This document shows, piece by piece, positions 17,637 to 25,755 of a stretch of DNA of 64,000 nt. The stretch covers positions 868,001-932,000 of the forward strand of contig NZ_OY781099.1 of the NCBI RefSeq assembly GCF_963676325.1, written 5' to 3'. The notes under the pieces were generated by a model. It was not told the origin of the DNA, ran no database searches, and saw only the letters and a program-made list of their open reading frames with translations. Within the stretch, counting starts at the first letter, position 1. Every line of letters starts with the position of its first letter. A program made the translations under genes and the position numbers. Origin of the DNA: an uncultured Bacteroides sp. (GTDB lineage: Bacteria; Bacteroidota; Bacteroidia; Bacteroidales; Bacteroidaceae).

Positions 17637-18371
17637 TTATGCTATGATTTTGGAAACAACAGCCTGTTCCGTTTTCTCTAACAATGTTTCAAAGTCGTAT
17701 TCGCTCACTTTTATAGGAGTTTGAACCGTAAATGTTAAGTTGTTGCCAATTCCCATCGGGAAAGAACCATATTGAAACATTTTCCAGGAGTTGTTAATTG
17801 TAACAGGTACCACATAGGCACTTGGTGCATATTTACATAAAATCTTCACACCATTAGGAGAGAATCTTTTTGGCTTTCCATTTTTAGAACGAGTACCTTC
17901 CGGGAAAATTACCGCCGAACGACAGTTTGTCTCAATATATACGCCCAGTTTTTTTATAGCAGGCAATGCTTGCTTCGGGTTCTTTCTGTCAATCAACACC
18001 GAACCGCCGTAATTTAAATTGAAAGAGATACTTGGAATGCCTTTTCCCAGTTCAATCTTGCTAACAAACTTGGGATGAAACTTTCTGAAATACCAAACGA
18101 ATCCCATAATATCAAAAAGACTCTGGTGGTTCGACACAAAAATCAAAGGTTTACCTTCGGGGATGATGTCTATGTTTTCAACCTTAGAACATGAAAACGT
18201 AAAAGACATTGTTTTTAGCAGAAAAAAGCCTAAATAGTCTACACTTTTTTTATGTGCTTCGTATCCAAACCATTTTAGGCAAACCCACTGAATGGGGTGA
18301 AACACACAGACCACTAACAAAAAGAAAAAATAAGTAAGTAATGATAAAGGGTAAGATAATAGCTTTTTCAT
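17637..18371 (-). CDS. plsC: 1-acyl-sn-glycerol-3-phosphate acyltransferase
   Basis: 244 residues. Two hydrophobic segments at the N-terminus anchor it to the inner membrane. The acyltransferase motif NHQSLFD (NHx4D) lies at about residues 81-87 and EGTRSKNGKPKRF at about 158-170, both diagnostic of PlsC. It would transfer the second acyl chain to lysophosphatidate in phospholipid synthesis. It is divergent from the VirE-like gene, with the 22-bp repeats between them. Its stop is 15 bp from the left ATCTGCTACTA cluster. The family is certain; exact acyl donor and substrate are not visible. Confidence 0.88.
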   Translation of the reverse strand: MKKLLSYPLSLLTYFFFLLVVCVFHPIQWVCLKWFGYEAHKKSVDYLGFFLLKTMSFTFSCSKVENIDIIPEGKPLIFVSNHQSLFDIMGFVWYFRKFHPKFVSKIELGKGIPSISFNLNYGGSVLIDRKNPKQALPAIKKLGVYIETNCRSAVIFPEGTRSKNGKPKRFSPNGVKILCKYAPSAYVVPVTINNSWKMFQYGSFPMGIGNNLTFTVQTPIKVSEYDFETLLEKTEQAVVSKIIA

Positions 18372-18530
18372 TTTCCAAAAATTTTCTGCAAAAATATGAA
18401 TTTAATAGATATCATCCATCACTTTGTTGTGTTAAATCAATGCACAGAATAATAAAATCTGAGCTTCATGTTTCCTGGCTATTGTTATGGCATCTTATTT
18501 AGTTAGTTACTCATTTCTTCCATTTTAGCT

Positions 18531-18624
18531 AAGTGAGCCTTCAGCTGTGAACCCATGAGCCCTCAGTTGAGAACCCATGGGACTTCATCTGAGAACCCAT
18601 GGGTTCACAGATGAGAACTCACTT
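18531..18624. repeat. Array of 22-bp tandem repeats (iteron-like)
   Basis: Three full 22-bp units begin at 18541, 18563 and 18585, each built on TCAnnTGAGAACCCATGGG, and a partial fourth unit runs to 18624. The ends are also inverted to each other: AAGTGAG at 18531-18537 matches CTCACTT at 18618-18624, and CTGTGAACCCATG near 18545 matches CATGGGTTCACAG near 18598. The array fills the space between divergent plsC and the VirE-like gene (noncoding 18372-18777). A protein-binding site is likely, for replication or regulation; which protein binds is unknown. Confidence 0.8.
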
Positions 18625-18721
18625 ATATCTCTTTGCAAAATTGGTTAACATATTAGGGGAAATCGGTTAGTTCTTTAGGTGTCTTATGGTAAAAAATAAT
18701 TAAAATAAAGTGCATATTTTA

Positions 18722-18754
18722 TTTGGATTTCGTATTCTTTTTGCATTATCTTTA
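18722..18754 (+). promoter_or_regulatory. Probable promoter of the VirE-like gene
   Basis: TTTG at 18722-18725 and TATCTTTA at 18747-18754 are 21 bp apart. The second box differs from TAnnTTTG in its last base. The predicted transcript begins near 18761, after the upstream in-frame ATG at 18754, which favours the ATG at 18778. Confidence 0.5.
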
Positions 18755-18777
18755 TGCCACAAATAAATAAAACAGAT

Positions 18778-20859
18778 ATGAATATAACACAGATTAGAAG
18801 CTACGGAGAGAAGAAAACACAACGTATGGTAAAGCTTGCTGCTTTATTAGATAGTATGCAAAATGAGACTAATGAGCAGTCGGTTTTAATTATGCGACAT
18901 TCTTTACAAGTGTGCGGAGATACAGAGCGCAATATTTATGCAAAAAAGCTCCCGCAACTACTATTTGCCGCTGCATTTAAGAAAGAGAACGAAACGCAGG
19001 TGATGAAGGAGTACAACGGACTGGTTTTGTTGGAAGTCAATAACCTTTCCGGCATGGATGAGGCTGCAAACGTTCGCCATCTTGCATCGGAATTTCCACA
19101 AACGCTGGCTACATTTATTGGCTCCACGGGGAAGAGTGTGAAGATACTTGTTCCTTTTACCCTTCCCGATGGCAGTTTGCCGCAAACATACAGGGAAGCG
19201 GAGCTGTTTCATGCGCATGCCTATCGCCGTGTGGTCCTGCTATATCAGTCTCAGATACCTTTCCCCATAACAATAAACAAGCCGTCACTGGAGCATAGTT
19301 GCCGTTTTTCTTATGATCCCGAACTATACTTTGCGCCCCATGCGCACGCCATTCAGCAGAAGCAGCCCACGGAAATGCCTGCCGAAACCACTTATCAGGA
19401 GGCGGTGCAGGAAGAGAGCAATCCTCTGCAGCGACTTATTCCCGGATACGAACGAAGCAGGATTGTTTTCACACTGTTTGAAACCTCTTTGAATGCCGCT
19501 CTGAACGAATCTTCAGGCTGTTCGAAGGAAGAAGGATTGAAGTCGCTTTTGGTGGCACTGGCCAATAACAGTTTCAAATCGGGCATTCCCGAAGAAGATG
19601 TGGTTAGTGGTGCAATACTTCATCTTGACCTGAAAGATAAGGAAGTAGAAGTGAGGCAGACCATTCACAATGTTTATCTTATCGGGAAGAATTTTGGTGG
19701 AAAGCCTTGCATTCGTCCCGAGCAGACTATGGCCATGAAAGCCGATGAATTTATGAAGCGCCGTTACGAGTTCCGCTATAACACGCAGACCACCGAGGTG
19801 GAGTACAGGGAGCGCAACACATTCTTTTTCGATTTCTGTCCCATCACCGACAGGGCGCTGAACAGTATTGCCCTCAATGCCCAGTTTGAAGGTCTGCAAC
19901 TGTGGGACAGAGACGTGAAACGCTATGTTTACTCAGACCGCGTGCCGTTATTTTCACCCATTGAACACTATCTTTCCGCACTTCCCAAGTGGGACGGGAA
20001 AGATCGCATCCGCACTTTTGCCAATGCCGTGCCGTGTGACAATCCGCATTGGGCCGACTTTTTTCACCGCTGGTTCCTCTGCATGACGGCTCATTGGAGA
20101 GGAACCGATAAAAAATACGCCAATAGCACATCACCGTTGCTCGTGGGTCCGCAAGGATATGGCAAGTCCACCTTTTGCCTCAATATCCTTCCGCCACAGT
20201 TGCGCACCTATTACACAGACAGCATCGACTTCAGTAAAAAGCGCGATGCCGAGCTCTCCCTAAATCGGTTTGCGCTGATCAACATTGATGAGTTCGACCA
20301 AATTAGCGCAGGCAATCAAGCATTTCTGAAGCATATTCTTCAGAAGCCGGTGGTGAACACCCGCAAACCGCACAAGACCGCTGTGCAGGAGCTTCGCCGT
20401 TACGCATCATTCATAGCCACAAGTAATCATGCCGATCTGCTGACCGATAAATCCGGCGGCCGTCGCTTCATCTGCATCCTGCTAACCGGAAAGATAGACG
20501 ACACGCAAGTTATTAACCACGAGCAACTTTATGCCCAGGCAATCAGTGAGATACAAAGTGGAGAACGCTATTGGTTTAATGCGGACGATGAAGCCATACT
20601 AATGAAGAAGAATCAGGAGTTTGAGCAAACCCCAGCTGCCGAACAACTTTTCCACCAATACTATCGCACCTCCGCAGCAGGCGAGGAGAGTCAAAAACTT
20701 CTTGCCGTGGAGATTTTTACTCAGCTGCAGAAGAAAAGCGGCATAAAGCTCACCGCCACAAACGCCATTCATTTTGGCCGCATCCTCAGAAAACTGAATA
20801 TTCCTAACCGAAGGATTAACGGGAATACTTATTATGATGTTGCGGAACGCCCAATTTAG
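18778..20859 (+). CDS. VirE/BT4734-family primase-helicase-like protein with DUF3874-type C-terminus
   Basis: 693 residues. The N-terminal third resembles the BT4734-like (VirE_N) domain, with GSTGKSVKILVPF where related primase-like folds have SPSGxGxK. The primase acidic pair position reads LLEVNNL, so the catalytic residues look altered. A middle helical region follows. The VirE-type P-loop domain has Walker A GPQGYGKST (about 457-465), Walker B ALINIDEFD (about 500-508) and a sensor region with TSNHADLLTDKSGGRRF. The C-terminus looks like DUF3874. Such proteins sit in phage- or plasmid-derived replication modules. GC content looks higher than its neighbours. Here it has its own repeat array, promoter and terminator. 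Confidence 0.8.
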   Translation: MNITQIRSYGEKKTQRMVKLAALLDSMQNETNEQSVLIMRHSLQVCGDTERNIYAKKLPQLLFAAAFKKENETQVMKEYNGLVLLEVNNLSGMDEAANVRHLASEFPQTLATFIGSTGKSVKILVPFTLPDGSLPQTYREAELFHAHAYRRVVLLYQSQIPFPITINKPSLEHSCRFSYDPELYFAPHAHAIQQKQPTEMPAETTYQEAVQEESNPLQRLIPGYERSRIVFTLFETSLNAALNESSGCSKEEGLKSLLVALANNSFKSGIPEEDVVSGAILHLDLKDKEVEVRQTIHNVYLIGKNFGGKPCIRPEQTMAMKADEFMKRRYEFRYNTQTTEVEYRERNTFFFDFCPITDRALNSIALNAQFEGLQLWDRDVKRYVYSDRVPLFSPIEHYLSALPKWDGKDRIRTFANAVPCDNPHWADFFHRWFLCMTAHWRGTDKKYANSTSPLLVGPQGYGKSTFCLNILPPQLRTYYTDSIDFSKKRDAELSLNRFALINIDEFDQISAGNQAFLKHILQKPVVNTRKPHKTAVQELRRYASFIATSNHADLLTDKSGGRRFICILLTGKIDDTQVINHEQLYAQAISEIQSGERYWFNADDEAILMKKNQEFEQTPAAEQLFHQYYRTSAAGEESQKLLAVEIFTQLQKKSGIKLTATNAIHFGRILRKLNIPNRRINGNTYYDVAERPI

Positions 20860-20879
20860 TGGGAGATAGCTCTGTTTTG

Positions 20880-20937
20880 TAGCAGATAATCAGGATTTAG
20901 TAGCAGATGATTAGTTAAACTATTTTATCTGCTACTA
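20880..20937. repeat. ATCTGCTACTA motif cluster, right copy
   Basis: TAGCAGATA at 20880-20888, TAGTAGCAGAT at 20898-20908 and ATCTGCTACTA at 20927-20937. The last two are exact inverses, forming an 11-bp stem with an 18-nt loop. The cluster follows the VirE-like stop codon by 20 bp and matches the left cluster at 17508-17622. Confidence 0.8.
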
Positions 20938-20941
20938 GTTG

Positions 20942-20965
20942 AAAGCCCTTTTGTGAGGGCTTTTT
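20942..20965 (+). terminator. Terminator after the VirE-like gene
   Basis: AAAGCCCT (20942-20949) pairs with AGGGCTTT (20956-20963) around a 6-nt loop, followed by T residues. It is a classic intrinsic terminator; the group II intron begins about 28 bp beyond it. Confidence 0.85.
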
Positions 20966-21530
20966 GGGCGTTTTGGTGGAGGATGGGGGAGAGTGTGCTG
21001 TGAAAACATTGTTTGGTTGCAATGTTTGTAACTATGTAAAAGATGAGGGTAGGCCCCTCGTAATCGGCTTACAGGAGCTGGTTGCAAACCAGTGTATGCT
21101 GCTTTGTTAAAGAGACAAGGTGGTGAACGATACATGAAAAGGCGGTATAAACCGTCAGGTAACTATACAAGAGATGACCGCAAGGGAACTATTGATGAAG
21201 CATCGAAAACTCCTTAGATGATGTCAAAACCGAATCTTTCTGCCCGATTCGGGATAAATTCAGAAGAAACCTGCTTACTGTCTGAGTGGCATCCGGTGTT
21301 AAGATAGCATGACTTGTATAGAGGCTTTTACATGGAACGCAGGAACCTGCCTTAGTATGTCAAGGGAGAAATTCAAGCAGTAGCCCTGCAAGAATCAGCG
21401 TACCAATGACTAAGTGCAGGGACGGACTGTTCCGTAGTAGTATGGAAGTTTCTGTAATGGAAATGGAGCGAAGGGAACAGCTTATTCGGCAAATTACAAT
21501 TGTACAACTATTAAATGTAGGAGGATTCAA

Positions 21531-22772
21531 ATGCAAAATGCAAAACCTTATGAGATTTCAAAGTATTTAATTATGGAAGCTTTCCAAAGAGTGAAAGCAA
21601 ACCATGGGAGTTCGGGAATAGATGGTGTAACGATTAGTGATTTTGAGAAGAATCTCAAAGACAATCTTTATAAGATCTGGAACCGCATGAGTTCGGGCTG
21701 TTACTTCCCTCCGTCGGTAAAATTGGTAGAAATACCAAAGCCGAATGGAGGCAAGCGTCCGTTAGGTATACCTACCGTTGGAGACAGAGTAGCTCAGATG
21801 GCTGCTGTTATAATACTTGAGCCACAAGTAGAGCCTTGTTTCCATGAGGATTCTTATGCTTATCGGCCAAAGCGTTCCGCACACGATGCTATTGCCAAAG
21901 CTCGTGAGCGTTGCTGGAAGTATGACTGGGTGTTAGACATGGATATAAGCAAGTTCTTTGATACGATTGACCATGAGTTGTTGATGAAAGCTGTTAAATT
22001 ACACACGGACTCTCAGTGGGTATTGCTTTATATTGAGCGTTGGTTGAAAGTACCTTATGAACTTAAAGATGGTAGTCGGATAGAGAGAGATAAAGGTGTT
22101 CCGCAAGGTTCAGTTATCGGTCCTGTTCTAGCCAACTTATTTCTGCATTATGTCTTCGACATGTGGATGAACAGATATCATTCGAATGTTCCTTTTGAAC
22201 GTTATGCGGATGATACTATCTGTCATTGTTCTACAAGAGCCCAGGCCGAAGCACTGAAAGTCTCCGTTCAACAAAGATTTGCCGAATGCAAATTAGCCTT
22301 GAATGAAGATAAAACAAGGATTGTTTACTGTAAAGACAACCGTAGGAAAGAGAACCATGAAGTTATTTCGTTTGATTTCCTTGGATATACCTTTCGTCCC
22401 CGCAAAGCGGTGGATAAGAACGGTATATCATTTACAGGCTATCTGCCTGCAATCAGCAACAAATCAATGAAACGTATTCGTGAAAAGATACGTAGTTGGC
22501 AGCTTAAGAGACACACGTTTCATAAGTTAGAAACAATTGCAGAAAAGATTAATCCAGTGCTTCGTGGATGGATAATCTATTATGGGAAGTTCTATCCAAC
22601 CCGACTCAAAATCCTTTTAGAAGAAGTGAATCGACTCTTAGCCAGATGGGTAACGGCCAAATATAAGCGCTATCGTGGAAAACTGCGTCGAGCTTTTTAC
22701 TGGTTGGGGAACATCTCTGAAAAGGAGAAAAGCCTATTCTATCATTGGGCATGGGGCGTTACACCAACATAA
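21531..22772 (+). CDS. ltrA: Group II intron reverse transcriptase/maturase
   Basis: 413 residues. RT blocks are in order: KANHGSSGIDGVTI (RT0/1), PKPNGGKRPLGIPTVGDRVAQ, EDSYAYRPKRSAHDAI, VLDMDISKFFDTIDH, KGVPQGSVIGPVLANLFL and the active-site FERYADDTI (YADD at 225-228). A thumb and maturase (X/GIIM) domain follow, with VLRGWIIYYGKFYP near 345. There is no HNH endonuclease domain. It would help the intron splice and reverse transcribe the RNA into DNA targets. A Shine-Dalgarno-like GGAGG precedes the ATG by 7 bp, which is strong for this kind of genome. Confidence 0.95.
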   Translation: MQNAKPYEISKYLIMEAFQRVKANHGSSGIDGVTISDFEKNLKDNLYKIWNRMSSGCYFPPSVKLVEIPKPNGGKRPLGIPTVGDRVAQMAAVIILEPQVEPCFHEDSYAYRPKRSAHDAIAKARERCWKYDWVLDMDISKFFDTIDHELLMKAVKLHTDSQWVLLYIERWLKVPYELKDGSRIERDKGVPQGSVIGPVLANLFLHYVFDMWMNRYHSNVPFERYADDTICHCSTRAQAEALKVSVQQRFAECKLALNEDKTRIVYCKDNRRKENHEVISFDFLGYTFRPRKAVDKNGISFTGYLPAISNKSMKRIREKIRSWQLKRHTFHKLETIAEKINPVLRGWIIYYGKFYPTRLKILLEEVNRLLARWVTAKYKRYRGKLRRAFYWLGNISEKEKSLFYHWAWGVTPT

Positions 22773-22806
22773 AATATATGGATATCTCATACAGGTTGAA
22801 TAAGAG

Positions 22807-22840
22807 GAGCCGTGTGACGGGAGACTGTCACGCACGGTTC
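22807..22840 (+). ncRNA. Group II intron domain V
   Basis: A 34-nt stem begins GAGCCGTGTGAC and ends GTCACGCACGGTTC, with the tetraloop-like turn GGGAGAC between. It has the canonical domain V form, including the catalytic AGC near the start. It lies between the RT stop codon and domain VI, where expected. Confidence 0.9.
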
Positions 22841-23015
22841 TGTGAGAGGCTTGAGCTGAAATGCTCAGGCCTACTCGACTAAATTGGAGAAATTACGATA
22901 AAGTGCGGAAAGATTATTTTATAATAGACATGCAAGGTATAATATCTCCTTTTTATCAAGTAAAATCACTTTATAGTTAAATATGTATGTTATAATAAAC
23001 TTTAAAGTGGATAAC

Positions 23016-23047
23016 TTTGTTTCTTAGATTAGAAATCCTTATTTTTG
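23016..23047 (+). promoter_or_regulatory. Promoter of the MqsR/MqsA-Panacea operon
   Basis: TTTG (23016-23019), 20 bp, then TATTTTTG (23040-23047) match the Bacteroidetes consensus exactly. The predicted transcript starts near 23054, so a TTG start at 23045 is excluded and the ATG at 23063 is preferred. Confidence 0.7.
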
Positions 23048-23062
23048 TTTCCAAAAGAACGG

Positions 23063-23401
23063 ATGATAAAATCAGAGCAAGAAGTTGAGGCATTTCTCCG
23101 ACAATTCAAACCTAAATTCAGCCTATGGGGAATTATATTCTTAAATAGAGATAAGAACATTGAGGCTTTGAAATTACTAGGCATCACTCCACATGCCAGA
23201 GAGGAAATTATCAAAGAGATAGAAGTTAATGATTATGTTGAGACTATTGATGCTATTGGTTCTGGAGATATGTGGGTGTTTGGCAAAGATTATGATGGAA
23301 CAGAACTGTATATTAAGATATCTATGGGTAATACCAATAACAAAACCATTTGCATTTCTTTTCATACAGCAGAATTCCCAATGAACTATGCATTCAAATA
23401 G
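23063..23401 (+). CDS. MqsR-family toxin of a type II toxin-antitoxin pair
   Basis: 112 residues from the ATG at 23063. It carries the MqsR-family pattern seen in Bacteroidetes: VEAFLRQFKPKFSLWGIIF, then KLLGITPHAREEIIKEIEV, then GDMWVFGKDYDGTELYIKI and a C-terminal ICISFHTAEFPMNY. MqsR relatives are mRNA interferases that cut translated mRNA and are held inactive by MqsA. The next gene, which begins near its stop codon, encodes an MqsA-like N-terminus, so this is a typical toxin-first operon. Toxin activity is inferred from family and context. Confidence 0.8.
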   Translation: MIKSEQEVEAFLRQFKPKFSLWGIIFLNRDKNIEALKLLGITPHAREEIIKEIEVNDYVETIDAIGSGDMWVFGKDYDGTELYIKISMGNTNNKTICISFHTAEFPMNYAFK

Positions 23402-23414
23402 TATTTTAAAACAA

Positions 23415-24416
23415 ATGAACATGGAAAGATATGTAGATATGGTTAGTCCTTTTACCGGTGGAAAGGTTAAGGAGGTTAGCATTGTAGAAGAACATGAGTT
23501 CCGAAAAGAAACATATTCGGTACATGTCTGCTATTATATATGCGAAGACACCGGGGAAAAGTTCACTACTACGGAACAGGATGAGCTCTTATTCAATGAT
23601 CTTTATTCTCAGTATCGAGTGAAGCATGGTATTCCTTTCCCTGAAGAAATCAAAGAAATCCGATTACGCTATAAGTTGAATTACTCCCAAATAACAAGAA
23701 TATTAGGATTTGGAGCTAATCAGTATGCCCAATATGAAAATGGACAAATACCATCAGAATCAAATGGGAAAATGATTCTGGCTATACAAAGCAAACAAGT
23801 GATTTTAGGACTTCTGGAAGCTAGTAAAGAGGAATTTGAGATAGACGAATATCTAAAAATATCAGAAGTAATAAGTTGTGCTTCCGATAAAGTAATGTGT
23901 TCAGCACAACAGAGTCTTTTTTATAAAGATATTAAGCGTTCTGTTTATAATGGTTTTAAGCAGCCTAATGTGCAAAAGCTTATAGAAATGATAAAGTACT
24001 TTGTATGTAATTCTAAATGGATATATCCTACAAAGTTGAATAAAGAAATGTTTTATGCCGATTTTTATCATTACAAGCGTTTCGGCATTTCAATCAGCGG
24101 ACTTAATTATCAGGCTATTCAATTTGGGCCGGTTCCGGTTCATTATAATACCATTTATGATAACATTGATGCAATAAATAAAGAAATAGTACTTGCTCAC
24201 GATATGGAAAGTACATGCTTAACTTGTGATGAGTATGATTTATCGTTGTTTGATGAAAAAGAAAAAGAAACATTGGAGACGATTGTTCGTATCATCCAGC
24301 CTATGAAAACGGATGAGATTGTAGATGCAAGTCACAAAGAAGATGCATGGATCAATTACTCTCTGGGAAATAAATTGATTCCATATTCTGAAGCATTTAG
24401 TTTGAGGTTGATTTAG
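23415..24416 (+). CDS. Antitoxin: MqsA-like HTH N-terminus fused to a Panacea (DUF4065/SocA-like) domain
   Basis: 333 residues from the ATG at 23415. An ATG at 23388 overlaps the toxin stop, and 23421 is equally possible. Residues about 1-125 look like the MqsA antitoxin: VSPFTGGKVKEV, then EIKEIRLRYKLNYSQITRILGFG and QYENGQIPSESN, an XRE-type HTH. The zinc-binding cysteines are mostly lost (VCYYICED remains). Residues about 180-330 match Panacea, with KLNKEMFYADFYHYKRFG, YQAIQFGPVP and a C-terminal HKEDAWINYSLG. Panacea domains neutralise many different toxins by direct contact. Autoregulation through the HTH at the upstream promoter is likely. Confidence 0.8.
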   Translation: MNMERYVDMVSPFTGGKVKEVSIVEEHEFRKETYSVHVCYYICEDTGEKFTTTEQDELLFNDLYSQYRVKHGIPFPEEIKEIRLRYKLNYSQITRILGFGANQYAQYENGQIPSESNGKMILAIQSKQVILGLLEASKEEFEIDEYLKISEVISCASDKVMCSAQQSLFYKDIKRSVYNGFKQPNVQKLIEMIKYFVCNSKWIYPTKLNKEMFYADFYHYKRFGISISGLNYQAIQFGPVPVHYNTIYDNIDAINKEIVLAHDMESTCLTCDEYDLSLFDEKEKETLETIVRIIQPMKTDEIVDASHKEDAWINYSLGNKLIPYSEAFSLRLI

Positions 24417-24430
24417 GGATTATCCGCTTT

Positions 24431-24464
24431 ATTCTAAAGGCCTCGAATTCGAGGCCTTTAGAAT
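24431..24464. terminator. Perfect 34-bp palindrome after the antitoxin gene
   Basis: ATTCTAAAGGCCTCGAA (24431-24447) is followed at once by its exact inverse to 24464, so the DNA is a 17+17 palindrome with no spacer. As RNA it would form a strong hairpin, probably a terminator 15 bp beyond the stop, though a T-run is absent. A protein-binding site is an alternative. Confidence 0.6.
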
Positions 24465-24510
24465 TAGGATTGAATAATTACTCTCACAATCCAATTCACG
24501 CTGCACCTGA

Positions 24511-24690
24511 CTAAGTGCAGATTTTATGGTTTCTTGTAAAATAGGAAGAATTTATTTTTTTGATTATCTTTTTCTCTAATTCGTAGGTCTGTTTTAGTAG
24601 ATTTTCGCCCAAATTTAATCCTGCGCTTTATAAAATATTGATTGCTGTGTCTAATCCTTTTATTTGTTTACCATCAGCTTTTACATTTTA
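24511..24690 (-). pseudogene. Decayed coding fragment (copy A of a repeated remnant)
   Basis: Reverse strand reading shows a coding-like run KADGKQIKGLDTAINIL, then an in-frame TAA, then SAGLNLGENLLKQTYELEKK, and stops at 24511. Another frame continues coding-like (QETIKSALSQVQRELDCES, about 24477-24545). Part of it (24581-24629) matches 25756-25804 at 42 of 49 positions. No intact gene remains and the parent family is not recognised. Confidence 0.4.
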
Positions 24691-24765
24691 ATGTTAAGAA
24701 TATTTACTTTCAAGCTGTGTTCGGCTTGACTTTTGTAGAACCAAACCAATAGGGTATTTTAATTT

Positions 24766-25572
24766 CTAAAATTTACCCAAAATCGTACAATCCGTGGTAT
24801 CTATTCTTTGTGAATTAGCACTAAATTCCTTTTTTAAATTTTGCAGATCATCAAGCCCCAGACTTTTATATAAAGATTCAGCATTGTCAATAATACTATT
24901 GTGATGATAAATTAGGCATCTTTCTATATCTTGAAAAGAAGTTCGAATCGGTTGAATATAATCACTACTAAAGACCATTTTTTCAGTTTTTTCATTCTTT
25001 ATTTCTATTTTAATATGATGCTCGTCTAGCTCATCGATAATAAAGCCACCTTTGTGTTTCAACTGATTTGCCCAATTTGCTAATGGATACTCTGTCTTAT
25101 TATCACTACCTCTACCATTATAGAAATCACGAAATTTAGTAAGAGGAATGTCTTTCTTTTCACTAATGATTTTATCAATTTCTTTTCTGAATATTGATTG
25201 CTTAGACCAATTGCACTTTTTTAACTCTTGTGCATAGCCATCCTCGGATGTAAGCTCACTGAAAAAATCACCTCCAAAATAAACAATTTGCAACAAATAA
25301 TCATAACAAGCATTGTAATCCAGAATGGCGTGTATTAAATAATAAAATCTATAATTTTTTTTCGCTAAGTCATGTTTACCATCTGAAGCATAAACGTGAT
25401 GGTCTTTCTTCATCCCCAAAGTAAAAGAATGCTGAGCAAAATCAAAGAGATGTTGAAATTCTTCGAACTTAACTAAAGCAACACCCAATCCTATTTCTTT
25501 TTTATGGTATGTTTCGAGTTCTGCTATTGGATTAGGCCGCAAATAATATCTTTTCAATTTTTTTAGTTCCAT
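24766..25572 (-). CDS. Hypothetical protein, possibly HEPN-like
   Basis: 268 residues, soluble, no signal peptide or membrane segment. The central region is helix-rich and charged (YRFYYLIHAILDYNACYDYLLQ; FRDFYNGRGSDNKTEYPLANWANQLKHKGG). The shape recalls HEPN-like hypothetical proteins, but the RxxxxH catalytic motif was not found with confidence. Codon use is A+T rich. It stands alone between two decayed coding fragments (24511-24690 and 25756-25804) that share a sequence, in an accessory region of toxin-antitoxin genes. Function unknown. Confidence 0.6.
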   Translation of the reverse strand: MELKKLKRYYLRPNPIAELETYHKKEIGLGVALVKFEEFQHLFDFAQHSFTLGMKKDHHVYASDGKHDLAKKNYRFYYLIHAILDYNACYDYLLQIVYFGGDFFSELTSEDGYAQELKKCNWSKQSIFRKEIDKIISEKKDIPLTKFRDFYNGRGSDNKTEYPLANWANQLKHKGGFIIDELDEHHIKIEIKNEKTEKMVFSSDYIQPIRTSFQDIERCLIYHHNSIIDNAESLYKSLGLDDLQNLKKEFSANSQRIDTTDCTILGKF

Positions 25573-25755
25573 TTTATTCTACGTTTTATTGTAAATACGT
25601 CTTCTTTTGATAGCTTCAAAGATACCATATTTTTACAATTATTCTTAGAAGTCATTGTATATTAGGTTAAAGAGTTTTTCTGGATGCAACGATTTTATTT
25701 GATGCATTTGTATTTTTTAGTTACGGATATAATTATAAGAATAAATACATCAAAT

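Larger units (their letters stand above)
20993..22879 (+). mobile_element. Group II intron with encoded reverse transcriptase
   Basis: The likely 5' end is GTGTG at 20993-20997 (GUGYG consensus). A long structured noncoding stretch (to 21530) precedes the reverse transcriptase ORF. After the ORF come a 34-nt domain V (22807-22840) and a domain VI stem, AGGCTTGAGC with GCTCAGGCCT, near 22848-22871. The 3' end is probably ...CGAC at 22879 (AY consensus). Total length is about 1.9 kb. It lies intergenically, shortly after an intrinsic terminator. Boundaries are by consensus only; the intron class was not determined. Confidence 0.85.

Noticed and set aside
18541..18624. CRISPR or REP elements
   Set aside because: The 22-bp units are directly adjacent with no spacers.
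17508..20937. CRISPR array
   Set aside because: The ATCTGCTACTA motif is short, occurs in both orientations and has irregular spacing; no cas genes are present.
20942..20992. Extension of the group II intron to the terminator
   Set aside because: The GUGYG-type 5' end is found only at 20993; the terminator belongs to the VirE-like gene.
23045..23062. TTG start for the MqsR toxin
   Set aside because: It lies inside the TATTTTTG promoter box; ATG 23063 is downstream of the predicted transcript start.
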